Assembly (NCBI RefSeq): GCF_026107515.2
Contig: NZ_JAPCHW010000015.1
Span: forward strand, 55,698-119,697
Source of the DNA: Glutamicibacter sp. MNS18
Lineage (GTDB): Bacteria > Actinomycetota > Actinomycetes > Actinomycetales > Micrococcaceae
Direction: 5' to 3'
DNA length: 64,000 bases
Positions 8,643-18,528 of this stretch are shown here, piece by piece; position 1 is the stretch's first letter; every line of letters starts with the position of its first letter. The position numbers and the translations under genes were made by a program. Under the pieces are notes generated by a model. The model saw nothing but the letters and a program-made list of their open reading frames with translations, did no database searches and was not told the origin of the DNA.

Positions 8643-9869
8643 CTATTTGCTGCTCTTGGCGTTGCGCAGCATACCGGCGACAACCAGTGCGAAGGTGCCC
8701 ACCAGAACCAGAAGCCACAACCCCAGGGCATAGGAGTTCGTTTCGGCATGGTAGGTCGCGCCCATGGCCAACGGCGGAAAGTACCCGCCCAGGCCGCCGG
8801 CGGCCGCCACCACGCCGCTGACCGCCCCGACCTTCTCCGGCGGGGTGGAAGGTCCCACCCACGCGAACACCGCGCCCATTCCCAGACCCATGGCAGCGGC
8901 CATGCCCAGGAACGTGGCTCCGGTGAGGATACCTTCAGGCGGCTGCTGGCCCACGATATAGGCCAGCGAGACGATACCGGCAAGGGAAACCAGGGCCACG
9001 ACCTTGGGGCCGAACTTGTCGGCCAACACACCACCGATGGGGCGGGCGATCACCGCGGCCACCGCGAACAGTGCGGTGCGGGTACCGGCCCCGACCGGGT
9101 CCACCTGATCGGGATAGATAGTCACCAGGTACTTGGGAAGGAAATTCGAAAACGCCACGAAACCGCCGAAGACGATGCCGTAGAGGAAGGACATCTGCCA
9201 GGTCACCGGGAGCTTCAGCGCGCCGACCAGCTTCGGGATCAGCGGTTGCCGGCTGGGGACCCACGCCGGGGATTCGCGCAGGAAGAACCAGACCAGCCCC
9301 GCGACCACCACCATCAGCCCGGCGATGAACAGGTGCGTCTCGAAGTAGCCGAACTGGCGCAGCAACCGCGGGGTCTGGAAAGCCGAGATAGCGGTACCGA
9401 TCATGCCCATGCCGAACACGCCGTTGGCAAAGCCGCGCTTCTCCGGCGGGTACCAGGCACTGGCGAAGGGAACGCCGACGGCGAAGATGGTGCCGGCCAG
9501 ACCCAGGTAGGTGCCGGCCACGATCAGCAGCGGGAAGCTGCCCAGGGTCCCGGCGAGCGCCACCAGCAGTACCGCGGGCACCGATCCCAGCAGTACGAAG
9601 GTGAACATCTTGCGGGCACCGAACCGGTCGGTCAGTGCACCGGTGACGATGCGCCCCAGCGCGCCGACGAGCACCGGGGTGGCCAGCATCAGGGACACCT
9701 GCCCCTCGCCCAGATCCATACCCTCGGCGTAGAAGGTCTGGATCGGGGAAATGAGCATCCACGCCCAGAACCCGACGGCGCTGGCCAGCGTGGCCAGCAA
9801 CAGCTGTGGAAATTGGCCGCGCAAATCCGGTGTTGTGGCCGGGGGTGCTGATGTGGAATTTTTGCTCAT
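8643..9869 (-). CDS. narK: Nitrate/nitrite transporter (MFS, NarK family)
   Basis: 408 residues with about 12 membrane segments. The two Gly-rich nitrate signatures are visible: FGMGMIGTAISAFQTP in the first half and GAVSGVVAAAGGLGGYFPP in the second. The MFS loop GALTDRFGARK lies between helices 2 and 3. The ATG at 9869 has a near-ideal ribosome site (GGAGGAATTCC). It is divergent from narGHJI and heads the Moco-gene operon, consistent with nitrate uptake and/or nitrite export during nitrate respiration. Confidence 0.94.
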   Translation of the reverse strand: MSKNSTSAPPATTPDLRGQFPQLLLATLASAVGFWAWMLISPIQTFYAEGMDLGEGQVSLMLATPVLVGALGRIVTGALTDRFGARKMFTFVLLGSVPAVLLVALAGTLGSFPLLIVAGTYLGLAGTIFAVGVPFASAWYPPEKRGFANGVFGMGMIGTAISAFQTPRLLRQFGYFETHLFIAGLMVVVAGLVWFFLRESPAWVPSRQPLIPKLVGALKLPVTWQMSFLYGIVFGGFVAFSNFLPKYLVTIYPDQVDPVGAGTRTALFAVAAVIARPIGGVLADKFGPKVVALVSLAGIVSLAYIVGQQPPEGILTGATFLGMAAAMGLGMGAVFAWVGPSTPPEKVGAVSGVVAAAGGLGGYFPPLAMGATYHAETNSYALGLWLLVLVGTFALVVAGMLRNAKSSK

Positions 9870-10045
9870 GGAATTCCTCCACCGGGGCGCTCTGGGTGTC
9901 GTTCACCGCGTTGCTCTTGGATTGCACCCTAACCCGCACCTTCGGGTTGGCGCTAGACTTCGGCCGGTATTGGGGCGACCGGGGCCAACGCACACAAGGG
10001 GAAACCCCAAGGGGGTTGCGTCTTTCGGAACAAGGTACGAAGATC

Positions 10046-10059
10046 GTGACAGGAGTCAC
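10046..10059. promoter_or_regulatory. CRP/FNR-like palindrome upstream of narG
   Basis: GTGAC-AGGA-GTCAC is a perfect inverted repeat with the TGA-N6-TCA spacing of the Crp/Fnr family. It sits 19 bases before the narG ATG and just upstream of its ribosome site (GGGAG). Control of nar genes by Crp/Fnr-type proteins is common. Whether this site is bound, or instead acts in the mRNA, is unknown. Confidence 0.35.
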
Positions 10060-10077
10060 AGTTGGGAGTACCCGCAA

Positions 10078-13000
10078 ATGACCGACAGGCCACACCACAC
10101 ACAACCGGCCACCGATGGACCACTCGCCGACTCGCTGCTGGGCATGGGACGCTTCCTGCGGCGCGGCGAGACCAGCGAGGACCTGCGTGCCATGTTCCTC
10201 TCCGGCGGGCGGAAGGGTGATGTCTTCTACCGCGACCGCTGGGCCCACGACAAGGTCGTGCGCTCCACCCACGGAGTGAATTGCACCGGATCCTGTTCCT
10301 GGAAGGTATACGTCAAGGACGGCATCATCACCTGGGAAACGCAGCAGACCGACTATCCGTCGGTGGGGCCGGATTCACCGGAGTACGAGCCGCGCGGCTG
10401 CCCGCGAGGCGCCGCATTCAGCTGGTACACCTACTCGCCCACCCGGGTGCGCTACCCGTATATCCGCGATGTGCTGGCCGAGCTCTACCGGCAGGCCAAA
10501 ACCGAGCATCCGGACCCGGTCGACGCCTGGGCCTCGATCGTCGAGGACCCGGCCAAGGCCAGACGCTACAAGAAGGCCCGTGGCAAGGGCGGGCTGATCC
10601 GTACCACCTGGGATGAGGCCCTGGAGATCTCCACCGCCGCCCAGGTGTACTCGGTCAAGAGGTACGGGCCGGACAGGATCGCCGGGTTCTCCCCGATCCC
10701 GGCCATGTCGATGGTGTCGCACGGGGCCGGATCCCGCTACCTGAACCTGGTCGGCGGAACCATGCTCTCCTTCTACGACTGGTACGCCGACTTGCCGGTA
10801 GCCAGCCCGCAGGTCTTCGGCGACCAGACCGATGTTCCCGAGTCTGCGGATTGGTGGAACGCCCAGTACCTGATCATGTGGGGTTCGAACGTCCCGGTCA
10901 CCCGCACCCCGGACGCCCACTTCATGGCCGAAGCCCGGTACCGCGGGCAGAAGGTCGTCACCGTCTCCCCGGACTATACCGACAACACCAAGTTCGCCGA
11001 CGAATGGGTGGCCATCCACCCGGGGACCGACGCGGCCCTGGGGTTGGCCATGGGGCACGTGATCCTCACCGAACACTTCGTTCAGAAACGCACCGCCCGG
11101 TTCCAGGAATACATGCTGCGCTTCACCGACTCACCGTTCCTGGTGGAAATCGACGAGGTGACCGGTCTGCCGGTCCCCGGCAAGTTCCTCACCGCCGCGG
11201 ACCTGGGAGGTACCGAGGCAGAGGCGGAGAACGCCGCCTTCAAGCCGGCCCTGCTGGATGCCAGCGGTCAACCCCGGATCCCGCGCGGCACCCTGGGCCA
11301 CCGTTTCTCCCCCGGGGACAAGGGTGCCTGGAATCTGGATCTGGGGGACATCACCCCCGTCCTGTCCGTTGCGGACCTGGAATCCTGGGACGGTCAGGCC
11401 GCGGCAATCGGCTTGCCGCGCTTCGATCTGGACCCGCAGGCCGGGCAGGAACACGCCGGCGGCTCGGGCGTGGTCACCCGCGGGGTCCCGGTGTTGCGCC
11501 TCGGGGACAAATTGGTCACCACGGTCTTCGATTTGATGCTCGCCCAGTACGGGGTGGGCCGTGAGGGCCTGCCTGGCAGCTGGCCCACCGGGTACGAGGA
11601 CACCACCAGCCCCGGCACTCCGGGCTGGCAACAGGAACATACCTCGGTCCGCGCCGAACAGGCGATCCGTATTGCCCGCGAATTCGCCGATACCGCCGAG
11701 AAGTCCGGTGGCCGGTCAATGATCCTGATGGGCGCCGGAACCAACCACTGGTTCCACTCCGACACCATCTACCGCACCTTCCTGGCGCTGACCATGATGA
11801 CCGGTTGCCAGGGCGTCAACGGCGGCGGGTGGGCCCACTATGTGGGGCAGGAGAAGGTCCGTCCGATCACCGGCTACCAGCAGTACGCCTCGGCAGGGGA
11901 TTGGGGCCGCCCACCACGGCATACCATCGGCACCGCCTTCTGGTACCTGGCCACCGACCAGTGGCGCTATGACGGGCTGCCGGCCACCCAGCTGGCCTCC
12001 CCGCTGGCCCGCGGCAAATTCGACGGACGCACCACCGCCGATTGCCTGGTTGAATCGATCAAACGCGGATGGATGCCGGACTACCCGACCTTCAACCGCA
12101 ACCCGCTGGATCTGGTGGACGAGGCCGAAGCCGCAGGCAAGGATCCCGCGGCGCATGTGGTGGACTCGCTCACCGACGGGTCGCTGGCCTATGCCTGCGA
12201 GGATCCGGACTCTCCGGAAAACTTCCCGCGGGTGGTGCTGATCTGGCGGGCGAACATCCTGGGTTCCTCCGGCAAGGGCAACGAGTACTTCCTCAAACAC
12301 CTGCTGGGCACCGATGCCTCGGTACGCGCCCCGGAAGCAGCCGAGGGCCAACGCCCGGTGGACATGACATGGCACGAGAAGGCCCCCGAGGGCAAGCTGG
12401 ATCTGTTGGCCACCGCGGATTTCCGGATGACCAGTACCACCTTGTTCTCCGACATCGTTTTCCCGGCCGCCACCTGGTACGAGAAATACGATCTGTCCTC
12501 CACGGACATGCACCCGTTCATCCACTCCTTCAACCCCGCCATTTCCCCGCCCTGGCAGACCAAAACCGATTTCGACCTGTTCGGGCAAATGGCCAAGCGC
12601 TTCGGCCAATACGCGAAAACACATCTGGGGGTTCGCAAGGACCTGGTTGCGACCCCACTGCAGCACGACACCGCCGAGGTGATGGCCACCCCGAAGGGCC
12701 GGGTCACCGACGGGGCACCACTGGTCCCGGGACTCACCATGCCCAAGCTGACCGTGGTGGAACGCGACTACCCCAACCTCTACGAGCGGTGGAGTTCCCT
12801 GGGCCCGCTGACCGGGAAACTGGGCATGGTCACCAAGGGCGTCAAGTACCGGGTGGAACCCGAGATCAAGGCGCTGGGCCGGCTGAACGGCACCGTCGCC
12901 GGTGGCCCGCATGCCGGGGCGGTCAGGCTGGACACCGACCAGAAGGCCTGCGAGATGATCCTGGCCTTCTCCGGCACCTCCAACGGGCGGCTGGCCACGG

Positions 13001-13815
13001 CGGGGTTCCGACAATTGGAGGAGCACACCGGGCAGGCGATGGCCTACCTCTCCGAGGAGCACGAAGGGTCTCGGATCACCTTCCAGGACGTGCAGGTCCA
13101 GCCACGCAGCGTGGTGACCTCCCCGGAATGGTCCGGTTCGGAACACGGGGGGCGGCGCTACACCGCATTCGCGATCAACGTGGAGCATCTCAAGCCCTTC
13201 CACACGCTCACCGGCCGCATGCACTTCTACCTGGATCACGACTGGATGGAGGAGCTGGGCGAAAGCCTGCCGATCTACCGACCGCCACTGGATATGCACC
13301 GGTTGTTCGGCGACGGCCGGCTGGGGGCGACCGGCACCCACGAGTCCGGCAACGCCGAAGTGGTGGTGCGCTACCTGACACCGCACTCGAAGTGGTCCAT
13401 CCACTCCGAATACCAGGACAACCTGTTCATGCTCTCGCTCTCCCGCGGCGGGCCGACCATCTGGATGTCACCGCAGGATGCGGCGAAGATCGGGGTGCGG
13501 GACAACGAGTGGATCGAGTCCTACAACCGCAACGGCGTGGTGGTGGCCCGTGCGATCGTCTCGCATCGGATGCCGGAGGGCACCGTGTACATGTACCACG
13601 CCAAGGACCGCACCGTGGACGTGCCGATCGCCGAAACCAGCGGCAAACGCGGCGGCATCCACAACTCGCTGACCCGGATTCTGATGAAACCCAGCCACCT
13701 GATCGGCGGCTACGGCCAACTGGCCTGGGCGTTCAACTACCTGGGACCAACCGGCAACCAGCGTGACGAGGTCACCACGATCCGCCGCCGCAACCAGGAG
13801 GTGCAATACCGATGA
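10078..13815 (+). CDS. narG: Respiratory nitrate reductase alpha subunit
   Basis: 1245 residues, the usual NarG length. It is the bis-MGD catalytic subunit reducing nitrate to nitrite on the cytoplasmic face of the membrane. The FS0 iron-sulfur ligands are visible as His65, Cys69, Cys73 and Cys108 (HGVNCTGSCSW, then RGCPRG). The molybdenum-ligand Asp region is the segment WGSNVPVTRTPDAHF. The ATG at 10078 has GGGAG about 9 bases upstream. The open frame extends to 9751, but that part is antisense to narK and was rejected. It overlaps narH by four bases. Confidence 0.97.
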   Translation: MTDRPHHTQPATDGPLADSLLGMGRFLRRGETSEDLRAMFLSGGRKGDVFYRDRWAHDKVVRSTHGVNCTGSCSWKVYVKDGIITWETQQTDYPSVGPDSPEYEPRGCPRGAAFSWYTYSPTRVRYPYIRDVLAELYRQAKTEHPDPVDAWASIVEDPAKARRYKKARGKGGLIRTTWDEALEISTAAQVYSVKRYGPDRIAGFSPIPAMSMVSHGAGSRYLNLVGGTMLSFYDWYADLPVASPQVFGDQTDVPESADWWNAQYLIMWGSNVPVTRTPDAHFMAEARYRGQKVVTVSPDYTDNTKFADEWVAIHPGTDAALGLAMGHVILTEHFVQKRTARFQEYMLRFTDSPFLVEIDEVTGLPVPGKFLTAADLGGTEAEAENAAFKPALLDASGQPRIPRGTLGHRFSPGDKGAWNLDLGDITPVLSVADLESWDGQAAAIGLPRFDLDPQAGQEHAGGSGVVTRGVPVLRLGDKLVTTVFDLMLAQYGVGREGLPGSWPTGYEDTTSPGTPGWQQEHTSVRAEQAIRIAREFADTAEKSGGRSMILMGAGTNHWFHSDTIYRTFLALTMMTGCQGVNGGGWAHYVGQEKVRPITGYQQYASAGDWGRPPRHTIGTAFWYLATDQWRYDGLPATQLASPLARGKFDGRTTADCLVESIKRGWMPDYPTFNRNPLDLVDEAEAAGKDPAAHVVDSLTDGSLAYACEDPDSPENFPRVVLIWRANILGSSGKGNEYFLKHLLGTDASVRAPEAAEGQRPVDMTWHEKAPEGKLDLLATADFRMTSTTLFSDIVFPAATWYEKYDLSSTDMHPFIHSFNPAISPPWQTKTDFDLFGQMAKRFGQYAKTHLGVRKDLVATPLQHDTAEVMATPKGRVTDGAPLVPGLTMPKLTVVERDYPNLYERWSSLGPLTGKLGMVTKGVKYRVEPEIKALGRLNGTVAGGPHAGAVRLDTDQKACEMILAFSGTSNGRLATAGFRQLEEHTGQAMAYLSEEHEGSRITFQDVQVQPRSVVTSPEWSGSEHGGRRYTAFAINVEHLKPFHTLTGRMHFYLDHDWMEELGESLPIYRPPLDMHRLFGDGRLGATGTHESGNAEVVVRYLTPHSKWSIHSEYQDNLFMLSLSRGGPTIWMSPQDAAKIGVRDNEWIESYNRNGVVVARAIVSHRMPEGTVYMYHAKDRTVDVPIAETSGKRGGIHNSLTRILMKPSHLIGGYGQLAWAFNYLGPTGNQRDEVTTIRRRNQEVQYR

Positions 13816-15467
13816 AGGTCATGGCCCAAATGTCCATGGTGATGAATCTGGACAAGTGCATCGGTTGCCACACCTGCTCGGTCACCTGCAAGCAGGCGTG
13901 GACCAACCGTACCGGAGTGGAATACGTGTGGTTCAACAATGTGGAGACCCGGCCCGGGGTGGGTTATCCGCGCACCTACGAGGACCAGGAGAAATGGCGC
14001 GGCGGTTGGGTACGCACCAAACGCGGTCGCCTGAAGCTGCGTGACGGGGGCCGGCTGCATAAGCTCTCCCGGATCTTCTCCAACCCGAAACTGCCCGAGA
14101 TCCACGACTACTACGAGCCGTGGACCTACGACTACGACATGCTGCTGAACTCCCCTTCCGGGGAACACACCCCGGTCGCCCGGCCCAAGTCGCTGCTCAC
14201 CGGCAAGGACATGAAGATCGGCTGGTCCGCGAACTGGGATGACAACCTAGGCGGTTCGCTGGAAACCATGGACCAGGACCCGCTTCTGGCCAAGATGAGC
14301 GAAGAGGTGAAGGCCGAGTACGAGAAGGCCTTCATGTTCTACCTGCCGCGGATCTGCGAGCACTGCCTGAACCCCTCCTGCGTGGCATCCTGCCCCTCAG
14401 GCGCCATGTACAAGCGGTCCGAGGACGGGATCGTGTTGGTGGACCAGGACGCCTGCCGCGGTTGGCGCATGTGCGTCTCGGGCTGTCCGTACAAGAAGGT
14501 CTACTTCAACCACCGCACCGGCAAGGCCGAGAAATGCACCTTCTGCTACCCGCGTGTGGAGGTCGGCATGCCCACGGTCTGCGCCGAGACCTGTGTGGGA
14601 CGACTGCGCTACCTGGGTCTGGTGCTCTACGACGCGGACGCGGTCGCCGCGGCGGCCAGCGTGGAAGACGAGCACGACCTGCTCGAAGCCCAACGCCAGG
14701 TGCTGCTGGATCCGAACGACCCGGCGGTCATCGAAGCCGCCCGGGCCGAGGGGATCGAGGAGGACTGGATCCACGCCGCGCAGGCCAGCCCGATCTGGAA
14801 GCTGATCCGCGACTACCAGGTCGCCCTGCCGCTGCACCCGGAATACCGCACCATGCCCATGGTTTGGTACATCCCGCCGCTGTCCCCGGTGGTGGACGTG
14901 GTCAGCAACACCGGCAACGACGGCGAGGACGCGGACAACCTGTTCGCCGCCATCGACAAGCTGCGCATCCCGATCGGCTACCTGGCCGAGCTGTTCACCG
15001 CCGGGGACACCGCACCGGTGGACCTTGCACTGCGCAAGCTGGCCGCCATGCGCTCCTACATGCGCGGCATCTCGCTCGATGACGTGCGTGACGAGTCGAT
15101 CACCGAGGCGGTAGGCATGACCGGTACGCAAATGGAGGAAATGTACCGGCTGCTGGCCATCGCCAAGTACGAGGAACGCTACGTCATCCCGCCCGCCCAC
15201 GCCGAACAGGCCCACGACCTGGAGGAAATGGGTTGCTCCCTGGACTTCGAGGGCGGGCCGGGAATGGGCGGGGCCGGCCCCTTCGGTTCCTCCTCCGGCG
15301 AATCGGTGCCGGTGGCCGTGGAGAACTTCCAGGCGCTGAAGAACCGGCAAACCGCTGACCGTCCTTCCACCGCGGGCAGGGTGAACCTGCTGAACTGGGA
15401 TGGCAATGGACGACCGGACGGGTTGTTCCCGCCCGGACCCCAAGCGCAGGATCGTGATGGCTCATGA
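13812..15467 (+). CDS. narH: Respiratory nitrate reductase beta subunit
   Basis: 551 residues. It carries the iron-sulfur wire between NarI and NarG. Cysteine groups are CIGCHTCSVTCK near the N-terminus, CEHCLNPSCVASCP, CRGWRMCVSGCP (Trp in place of one Cys, as expected for the 3Fe-4S centre) and CTFCYPRVEVGMPTVCAETC. It overlaps narG upstream and narJ downstream by ATGA, so the subunits are translationally coupled. Confidence 0.97.
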   Translation: MKVMAQMSMVMNLDKCIGCHTCSVTCKQAWTNRTGVEYVWFNNVETRPGVGYPRTYEDQEKWRGGWVRTKRGRLKLRDGGRLHKLSRIFSNPKLPEIHDYYEPWTYDYDMLLNSPSGEHTPVARPKSLLTGKDMKIGWSANWDDNLGGSLETMDQDPLLAKMSEEVKAEYEKAFMFYLPRICEHCLNPSCVASCPSGAMYKRSEDGIVLVDQDACRGWRMCVSGCPYKKVYFNHRTGKAEKCTFCYPRVEVGMPTVCAETCVGRLRYLGLVLYDADAVAAAASVEDEHDLLEAQRQVLLDPNDPAVIEAARAEGIEEDWIHAAQASPIWKLIRDYQVALPLHPEYRTMPMVWYIPPLSPVVDVVSNTGNDGEDADNLFAAIDKLRIPIGYLAELFTAGDTAPVDLALRKLAAMRSYMRGISLDDVRDESITEAVGMTGTQMEEMYRLLAIAKYEERYVIPPAHAEQAHDLEEMGCSLDFEGGPGMGGAGPFGSSSGESVPVAVENFQALKNRQTADRPSTAGRVNLLNWDGNGRPDGLFPPGPQAQDRDGS

Positions 15468-16159
15468 TCCCCAAGTTGTTCAACCGCGCCACCGCCCGCC
15501 GGCCGCTGCCCGGAACCCTGGAACCGATCCGGCTCACCCGGCCGCAGCGTGCCCGCGTGCACATGCTCTGCTCGCTGCTGCTGGACTACCCGGATGCGCA
15601 GTGGTTTGACCGGCTGGCTACCTTGCCGGGGCACCTGGACGGGTTGCCGCAGGAACTCACCGGGCTGTTCGGCAGGTTCATCAGCACCGCCCGGGCGGCC
15701 GGGCCCACCGACTGGCAACGTCGGTACGTGGCCACCTTCGATCTGAAACGCAAATGCAGCCTGTACCTGAGCTACTTCGCCACCGGGGACACCCGCAAAC
15801 GCGGCACCGCGCTGGTCACCTTCCTCGAGGCCTACCGGGCCACCGGCTGGGATTTCTCCGCCGATGAATTGCCGGACTACCTGCCGGCGGTCCTGGAATT
15901 CTGCGCCCGCTGCGATGACCCGATCGCCGAATCCCTGTTGGCCGCGCATATCGAGGGGATCGAGGTATTGCGCCAGGCGTTGGAAACCTCCGACAGCCCG
16001 TGGGCGGATCTGCTGCGCATCATCACCCTGTCACTGCCGCCGGTGGATGCCGCCACCCGGGAGCGGGTGTTGAATCTGGTCAGCGAGGGGCCACCCACCG
16101 AGACCGTGGGCCTGTCATTCCTTGGAAACCTTCCGCCATTCAGTCCCAGGGAGGGATGA
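15464..16159 (+). CDS. narJ: Nitrate reductase assembly chaperone
   Basis: 231 residues. A cytoplasmic TorD/NarJ-type chaperone needed to load cofactors into NarGH and attach it to NarI. The visible signature is YVATFDLKRKCSLYLSYFA, followed by GDTRKRGTALVTFLEAYRA. It starts inside the narH stop and its own stop overlaps the narI start, as in canonical nar operons. Confidence 0.94.
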   Translation: MIPKLFNRATARRPLPGTLEPIRLTRPQRARVHMLCSLLLDYPDAQWFDRLATLPGHLDGLPQELTGLFGRFISTARAAGPTDWQRRYVATFDLKRKCSLYLSYFATGDTRKRGTALVTFLEAYRATGWDFSADELPDYLPAVLEFCARCDDPIAESLLAAHIEGIEVLRQALETSDSPWADLLRIITLSLPPVDAATRERVLNLVSEGPPTETVGLSFLGNLPPFSPREG

Positions 16160-16941
16160 TGAGTACCGGAGCAATCCTGCTATGGGTGGTGCTGCCCTAT
16201 GCCGCGGCCGTGGTGTTCGTGGTGGGGCATATCTGGCGCTACCGGTTCGACAAGTTCGGGTGGACCACCCGATCCAGCCAGACCTACGAGAGTCGGTTGT
16301 TGCGGTGGGGTTCGCCGATGTTCCATATTGGCATCCTGATGGTGATCGCCGGTCATGTGGTTGGCCTGCTGATCCCCCGCGAGTGGCTGTACGCGATCGG
16401 GATCACTGAGCACATCTACCATCTGGGTGCCACCTGGATGGGCACCTTCGCGGCAGTGCTGACCCTGGCGGGATTGGCGATCCTGGTCTACCGGCGTCGC
16501 ACCACCGGGCCGGTGTTCCTGGCCACCACTCCCATGGACAAGGTGATGTACGTGTTCCTCGGCGCCACCCTGGCCTTCGGGACCCTGGCCACCCTGGTGT
16601 ACCAGGTCTTCGGGCCGGGGTTCTCCTACCGCGAATCAATCTCCCCGTGGGTGCGCGGCATGATCATCTTCCAGCCCGATCCGGCACTGATGCTGCAGGT
16701 CCCGCTGTTCTTCCAGCTGCATGTGGTCACCGCCTGCCTGCTGTTCGCGCTCTGGCCGTTCACCCGGCTGGTGCATGTGTTCTCCGCCCCGATCCCCTAC
16801 CTGTTCCGGCCCTATATCGTCTACCGTTCCCGGGATGCGGTGGGTCGAAGCGGGATGCGCCCGGTACGCCGCGGCTGGGACCCGGTCACCGCCCCGCCCG
16901 AACCACGTCGTGGACGTCGTAGCCGGGTTCCCCGCCCCTGA
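16156..16941 (+). CDS. narI: Respiratory nitrate reductase gamma subunit (cytochrome b)
   Basis: 261 residues, five membrane helices. It takes electrons from menaquinol through two b hemes. Heme histidines are visible in MFHIGILMVIAGHVVGL and in FQLHVVTACLLFALW followed by TRLVHVF. Two adjacent ATG codons (16156 and 16159) are possible; GGGAGGG lies immediately upstream, so the second has slightly better spacing. The Arg-rich C-terminal tail ends at the stop just before the convergent modC. Confidence 0.95.
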   Translation: MMSTGAILLWVVLPYAAAVVFVVGHIWRYRFDKFGWTTRSSQTYESRLLRWGSPMFHIGILMVIAGHVVGLLIPREWLYAIGITEHIYHLGATWMGTFAAVLTLAGLAILVYRRRTTGPVFLATTPMDKVMYVFLGATLAFGTLATLVYQVFGPGFSYRESISPWVRGMIIFQPDPALMLQVPLFFQLHVVTACLLFALWPFTRLVHVFSAPIPYLFRPYIVYRSRDAVGRSGMRPVRRGWDPVTAPPEPRRGRRSRVPRP

Positions 16942-16954
16942 ACCCACTGCAAGG

Positions 16955-17695
16955 CTAGGACAGAAAGTCCCCGGCGGGCAGTGTGGCGGCAACCGCACGG
17001 ACGAAGCGGGTCGCCGGGTCGGCCAGCACCTGGCGCACCGGCCCCTGTTGCACCATTCGCCCACGCTCGATGACCGCCAGTTCCCCGGCCAGCGCCACGG
17101 CATCGGCGGCCGAATGCGAGACAACGATCGCGGTCATGCCGGTGCGCTCCAGCTCAGCACGTACCAGCTGGCGCATATCCGCGGCAGCCTCCACATCCAG
17201 TGAGGCGAAGGGCTCGTCAATGAGCAGCAGTCTGGGCCGCGCGGCCAGTGCCCGGGCCAGGGCGATGCGTTGGCGTTGTCCCCCGGAGAGTGCCGCCGGA
17301 CGCTGTCCGGCCAGTTCCCCTAGCCCCAACCGTTCCAGCCATTGTCTGGCCACTTGTTCGGCCTGGGCCTTGCCCTGCCCCGAGGCCCGCGCCGCAAAGG
17401 CGATGTTGCCTGCGGCACCCAGGTGCGGAAACAGCATGGGGTTCTGGCCCAGCAGTCCAACCGACCGCCGGTGTGGCGGCAAGTGACGTTGCCCATCGGC
17501 CAGCACCGTGCCCCCGAGCTGGATCATCCCGGAGGCGATTCTCTCGATCCCGGCAATGGCATGCACGATCGTGGACTTGCCGGCCCCGCTGGGGCCCATT
17601 AGGGCCAGGGCCTGTCCCGGGTGCACGTCCAGTTCGACCTGCACATCGAATCCGGTGCGCGGTACCGTGAGCCGGGCGGTCAGGAACTCGCTCAT
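16955..17695 (-). CDS. modC: Molybdate ABC transporter ATPase
   Basis: 246 residues. Walker A GPSGAGKST, signature LSGGQRQRIALARAL, Walker B LLLIDEPFASLD and switch His VSHSAADA are intact. It lacks the C-terminal Mop/TOBE molybdate-binding domain of E. coli ModC, so it is a short form; specificity is inferred from modB and modA in the same operon. Its start overlaps the modB stop as ATGA. Confidence 0.88.
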   Translation of the reverse strand: MSEFLTARLTVPRTGFDVQVELDVHPGQALALMGPSGAGKSTIVHAIAGIERIASGMIQLGGTVLADGQRHLPPHRRSVGLLGQNPMLFPHLGAAGNIAFAARASGQGKAQAEQVARQWLERLGLGELAGQRPAALSGGQRQRIALARALAARPRLLLIDEPFASLDVEAAADMRQLVRAELERTGMTAIVVSHSAADAVALAGELAVIERGRMVQQGPVRQVLADPATRFVRAVAATLPAGDFLS

Positions 17696-18510
17696 TTCAA
17701 CGCCCCCGGCCGCCAGGCCCGCACGCTAACCAGCACCAGGATTGCGGTGGCCAGCAACAGCAGGGATAACGCCACCGCCGAGTCACGTCCGGTACCCGCC
17801 CCGTTGAAGGCGGTATAGATCGCCAACGGCATGGTCTGGGTGACGCCCGGGGCATTGCCGGCGAACAGGGCCGTGGCCCCGAACTCGCCAATCGCCCGGG
17901 CAAAGCACAGGATCACCCCGGCGACCAGGCCGGGTGCCGCCAACGGCAGGGTTACCTTGGTCAGGACCGTCCACGGTGTCGCGCCCAGGGTGGCCGCGGC
18001 CTGCTCGTAGCCGGCGCCCGATGACCGCAGCGCCCCCTCCACCGAGAGCACCAGGAAGGGCAGGGCAACAAACGCCTGGGCCAGGATGACCGCCGCGGTG
18101 GAAAAGGGCAGGGTCATCCCCCAGAGGTCGTCGATGAGCCGACCCAGCGGGCTGGTGCGGCCGAATAGGAACAGCAGGGCCACGCCTCCGACCATGGGAG
18201 GCAGCACCAGCGGCACGGCCACCAGGGCGCGCAGCAACTGCGCCGTGCGCGCCGAACTGCGGGCCATGACCAGCGCCAACGGGACCCCCAGCACAACACA
18301 AACGAGCGTGGCCGTGAATCCGGTGCGCAGCGAAAGCCACAGCGCCTGCAGCGCAGCCGGGCTGGTCACGTCCTGAAACAGGGTGCCCCACGACGCCCGG
18401 GCGACCAGGGCCGCCAGCGGCAGTACCAGCAGGGCGATGCCCAGGATCGCGGGCAACACCGCGGCCAACGGAGCCCGCACACCCGTATCTGCCTTGCTGA
18501 CGATACTCAT
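17692..18510 (-). CDS. modB: Molybdate ABC transporter permease
   Basis: 272 residues with about six membrane helices. The coupling-loop motif for the ATPase is visible as EQAAATLGATPWTVLTKVTLP, near the family's EAA-G consensus, and is followed by GLVAGVILCFARAIGEFGAT, typical of ModB/CysT. It lies between modA and modC in a tight three-gene operon supplying molybdate for the nearby Moco genes and NarG. Confidence 0.93.
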   Translation of the reverse strand: MSIVSKADTGVRAPLAAVLPAILGIALLVLPLAALVARASWGTLFQDVTSPAALQALWLSLRTGFTATLVCVVLGVPLALVMARSSARTAQLLRALVAVPLVLPPMVGGVALLFLFGRTSPLGRLIDDLWGMTLPFSTAAVILAQAFVALPFLVLSVEGALRSSGAGYEQAAATLGATPWTVLTKVTLPLAAPGLVAGVILCFARAIGEFGATALFAGNAPGVTQTMPLAIYTAFNGAGTGRDSAVALSLLLLATAILVLVSVRAWRPGALK

Positions 18511-18528
18511 CGGCTCGAACCCGCCTGG

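Noticed and set aside
8748-9851. Plus-strand frame of 367 codons opposite narK
   Set aside because: Charged, Gln/Gly/His-rich antisense translation without a membrane or domain pattern; narK on the other strand is clear.
9751-10077. Upstream extension of narG
   Set aside because: It overlaps the narK start antisense; NarG homology begins at 10078, where a ribosome site is present.
11716-13404. Minus-strand frame of 562 codons opposite narG
   Set aside because: Shadow of a GC-rich gene; no ribosome site or domain.
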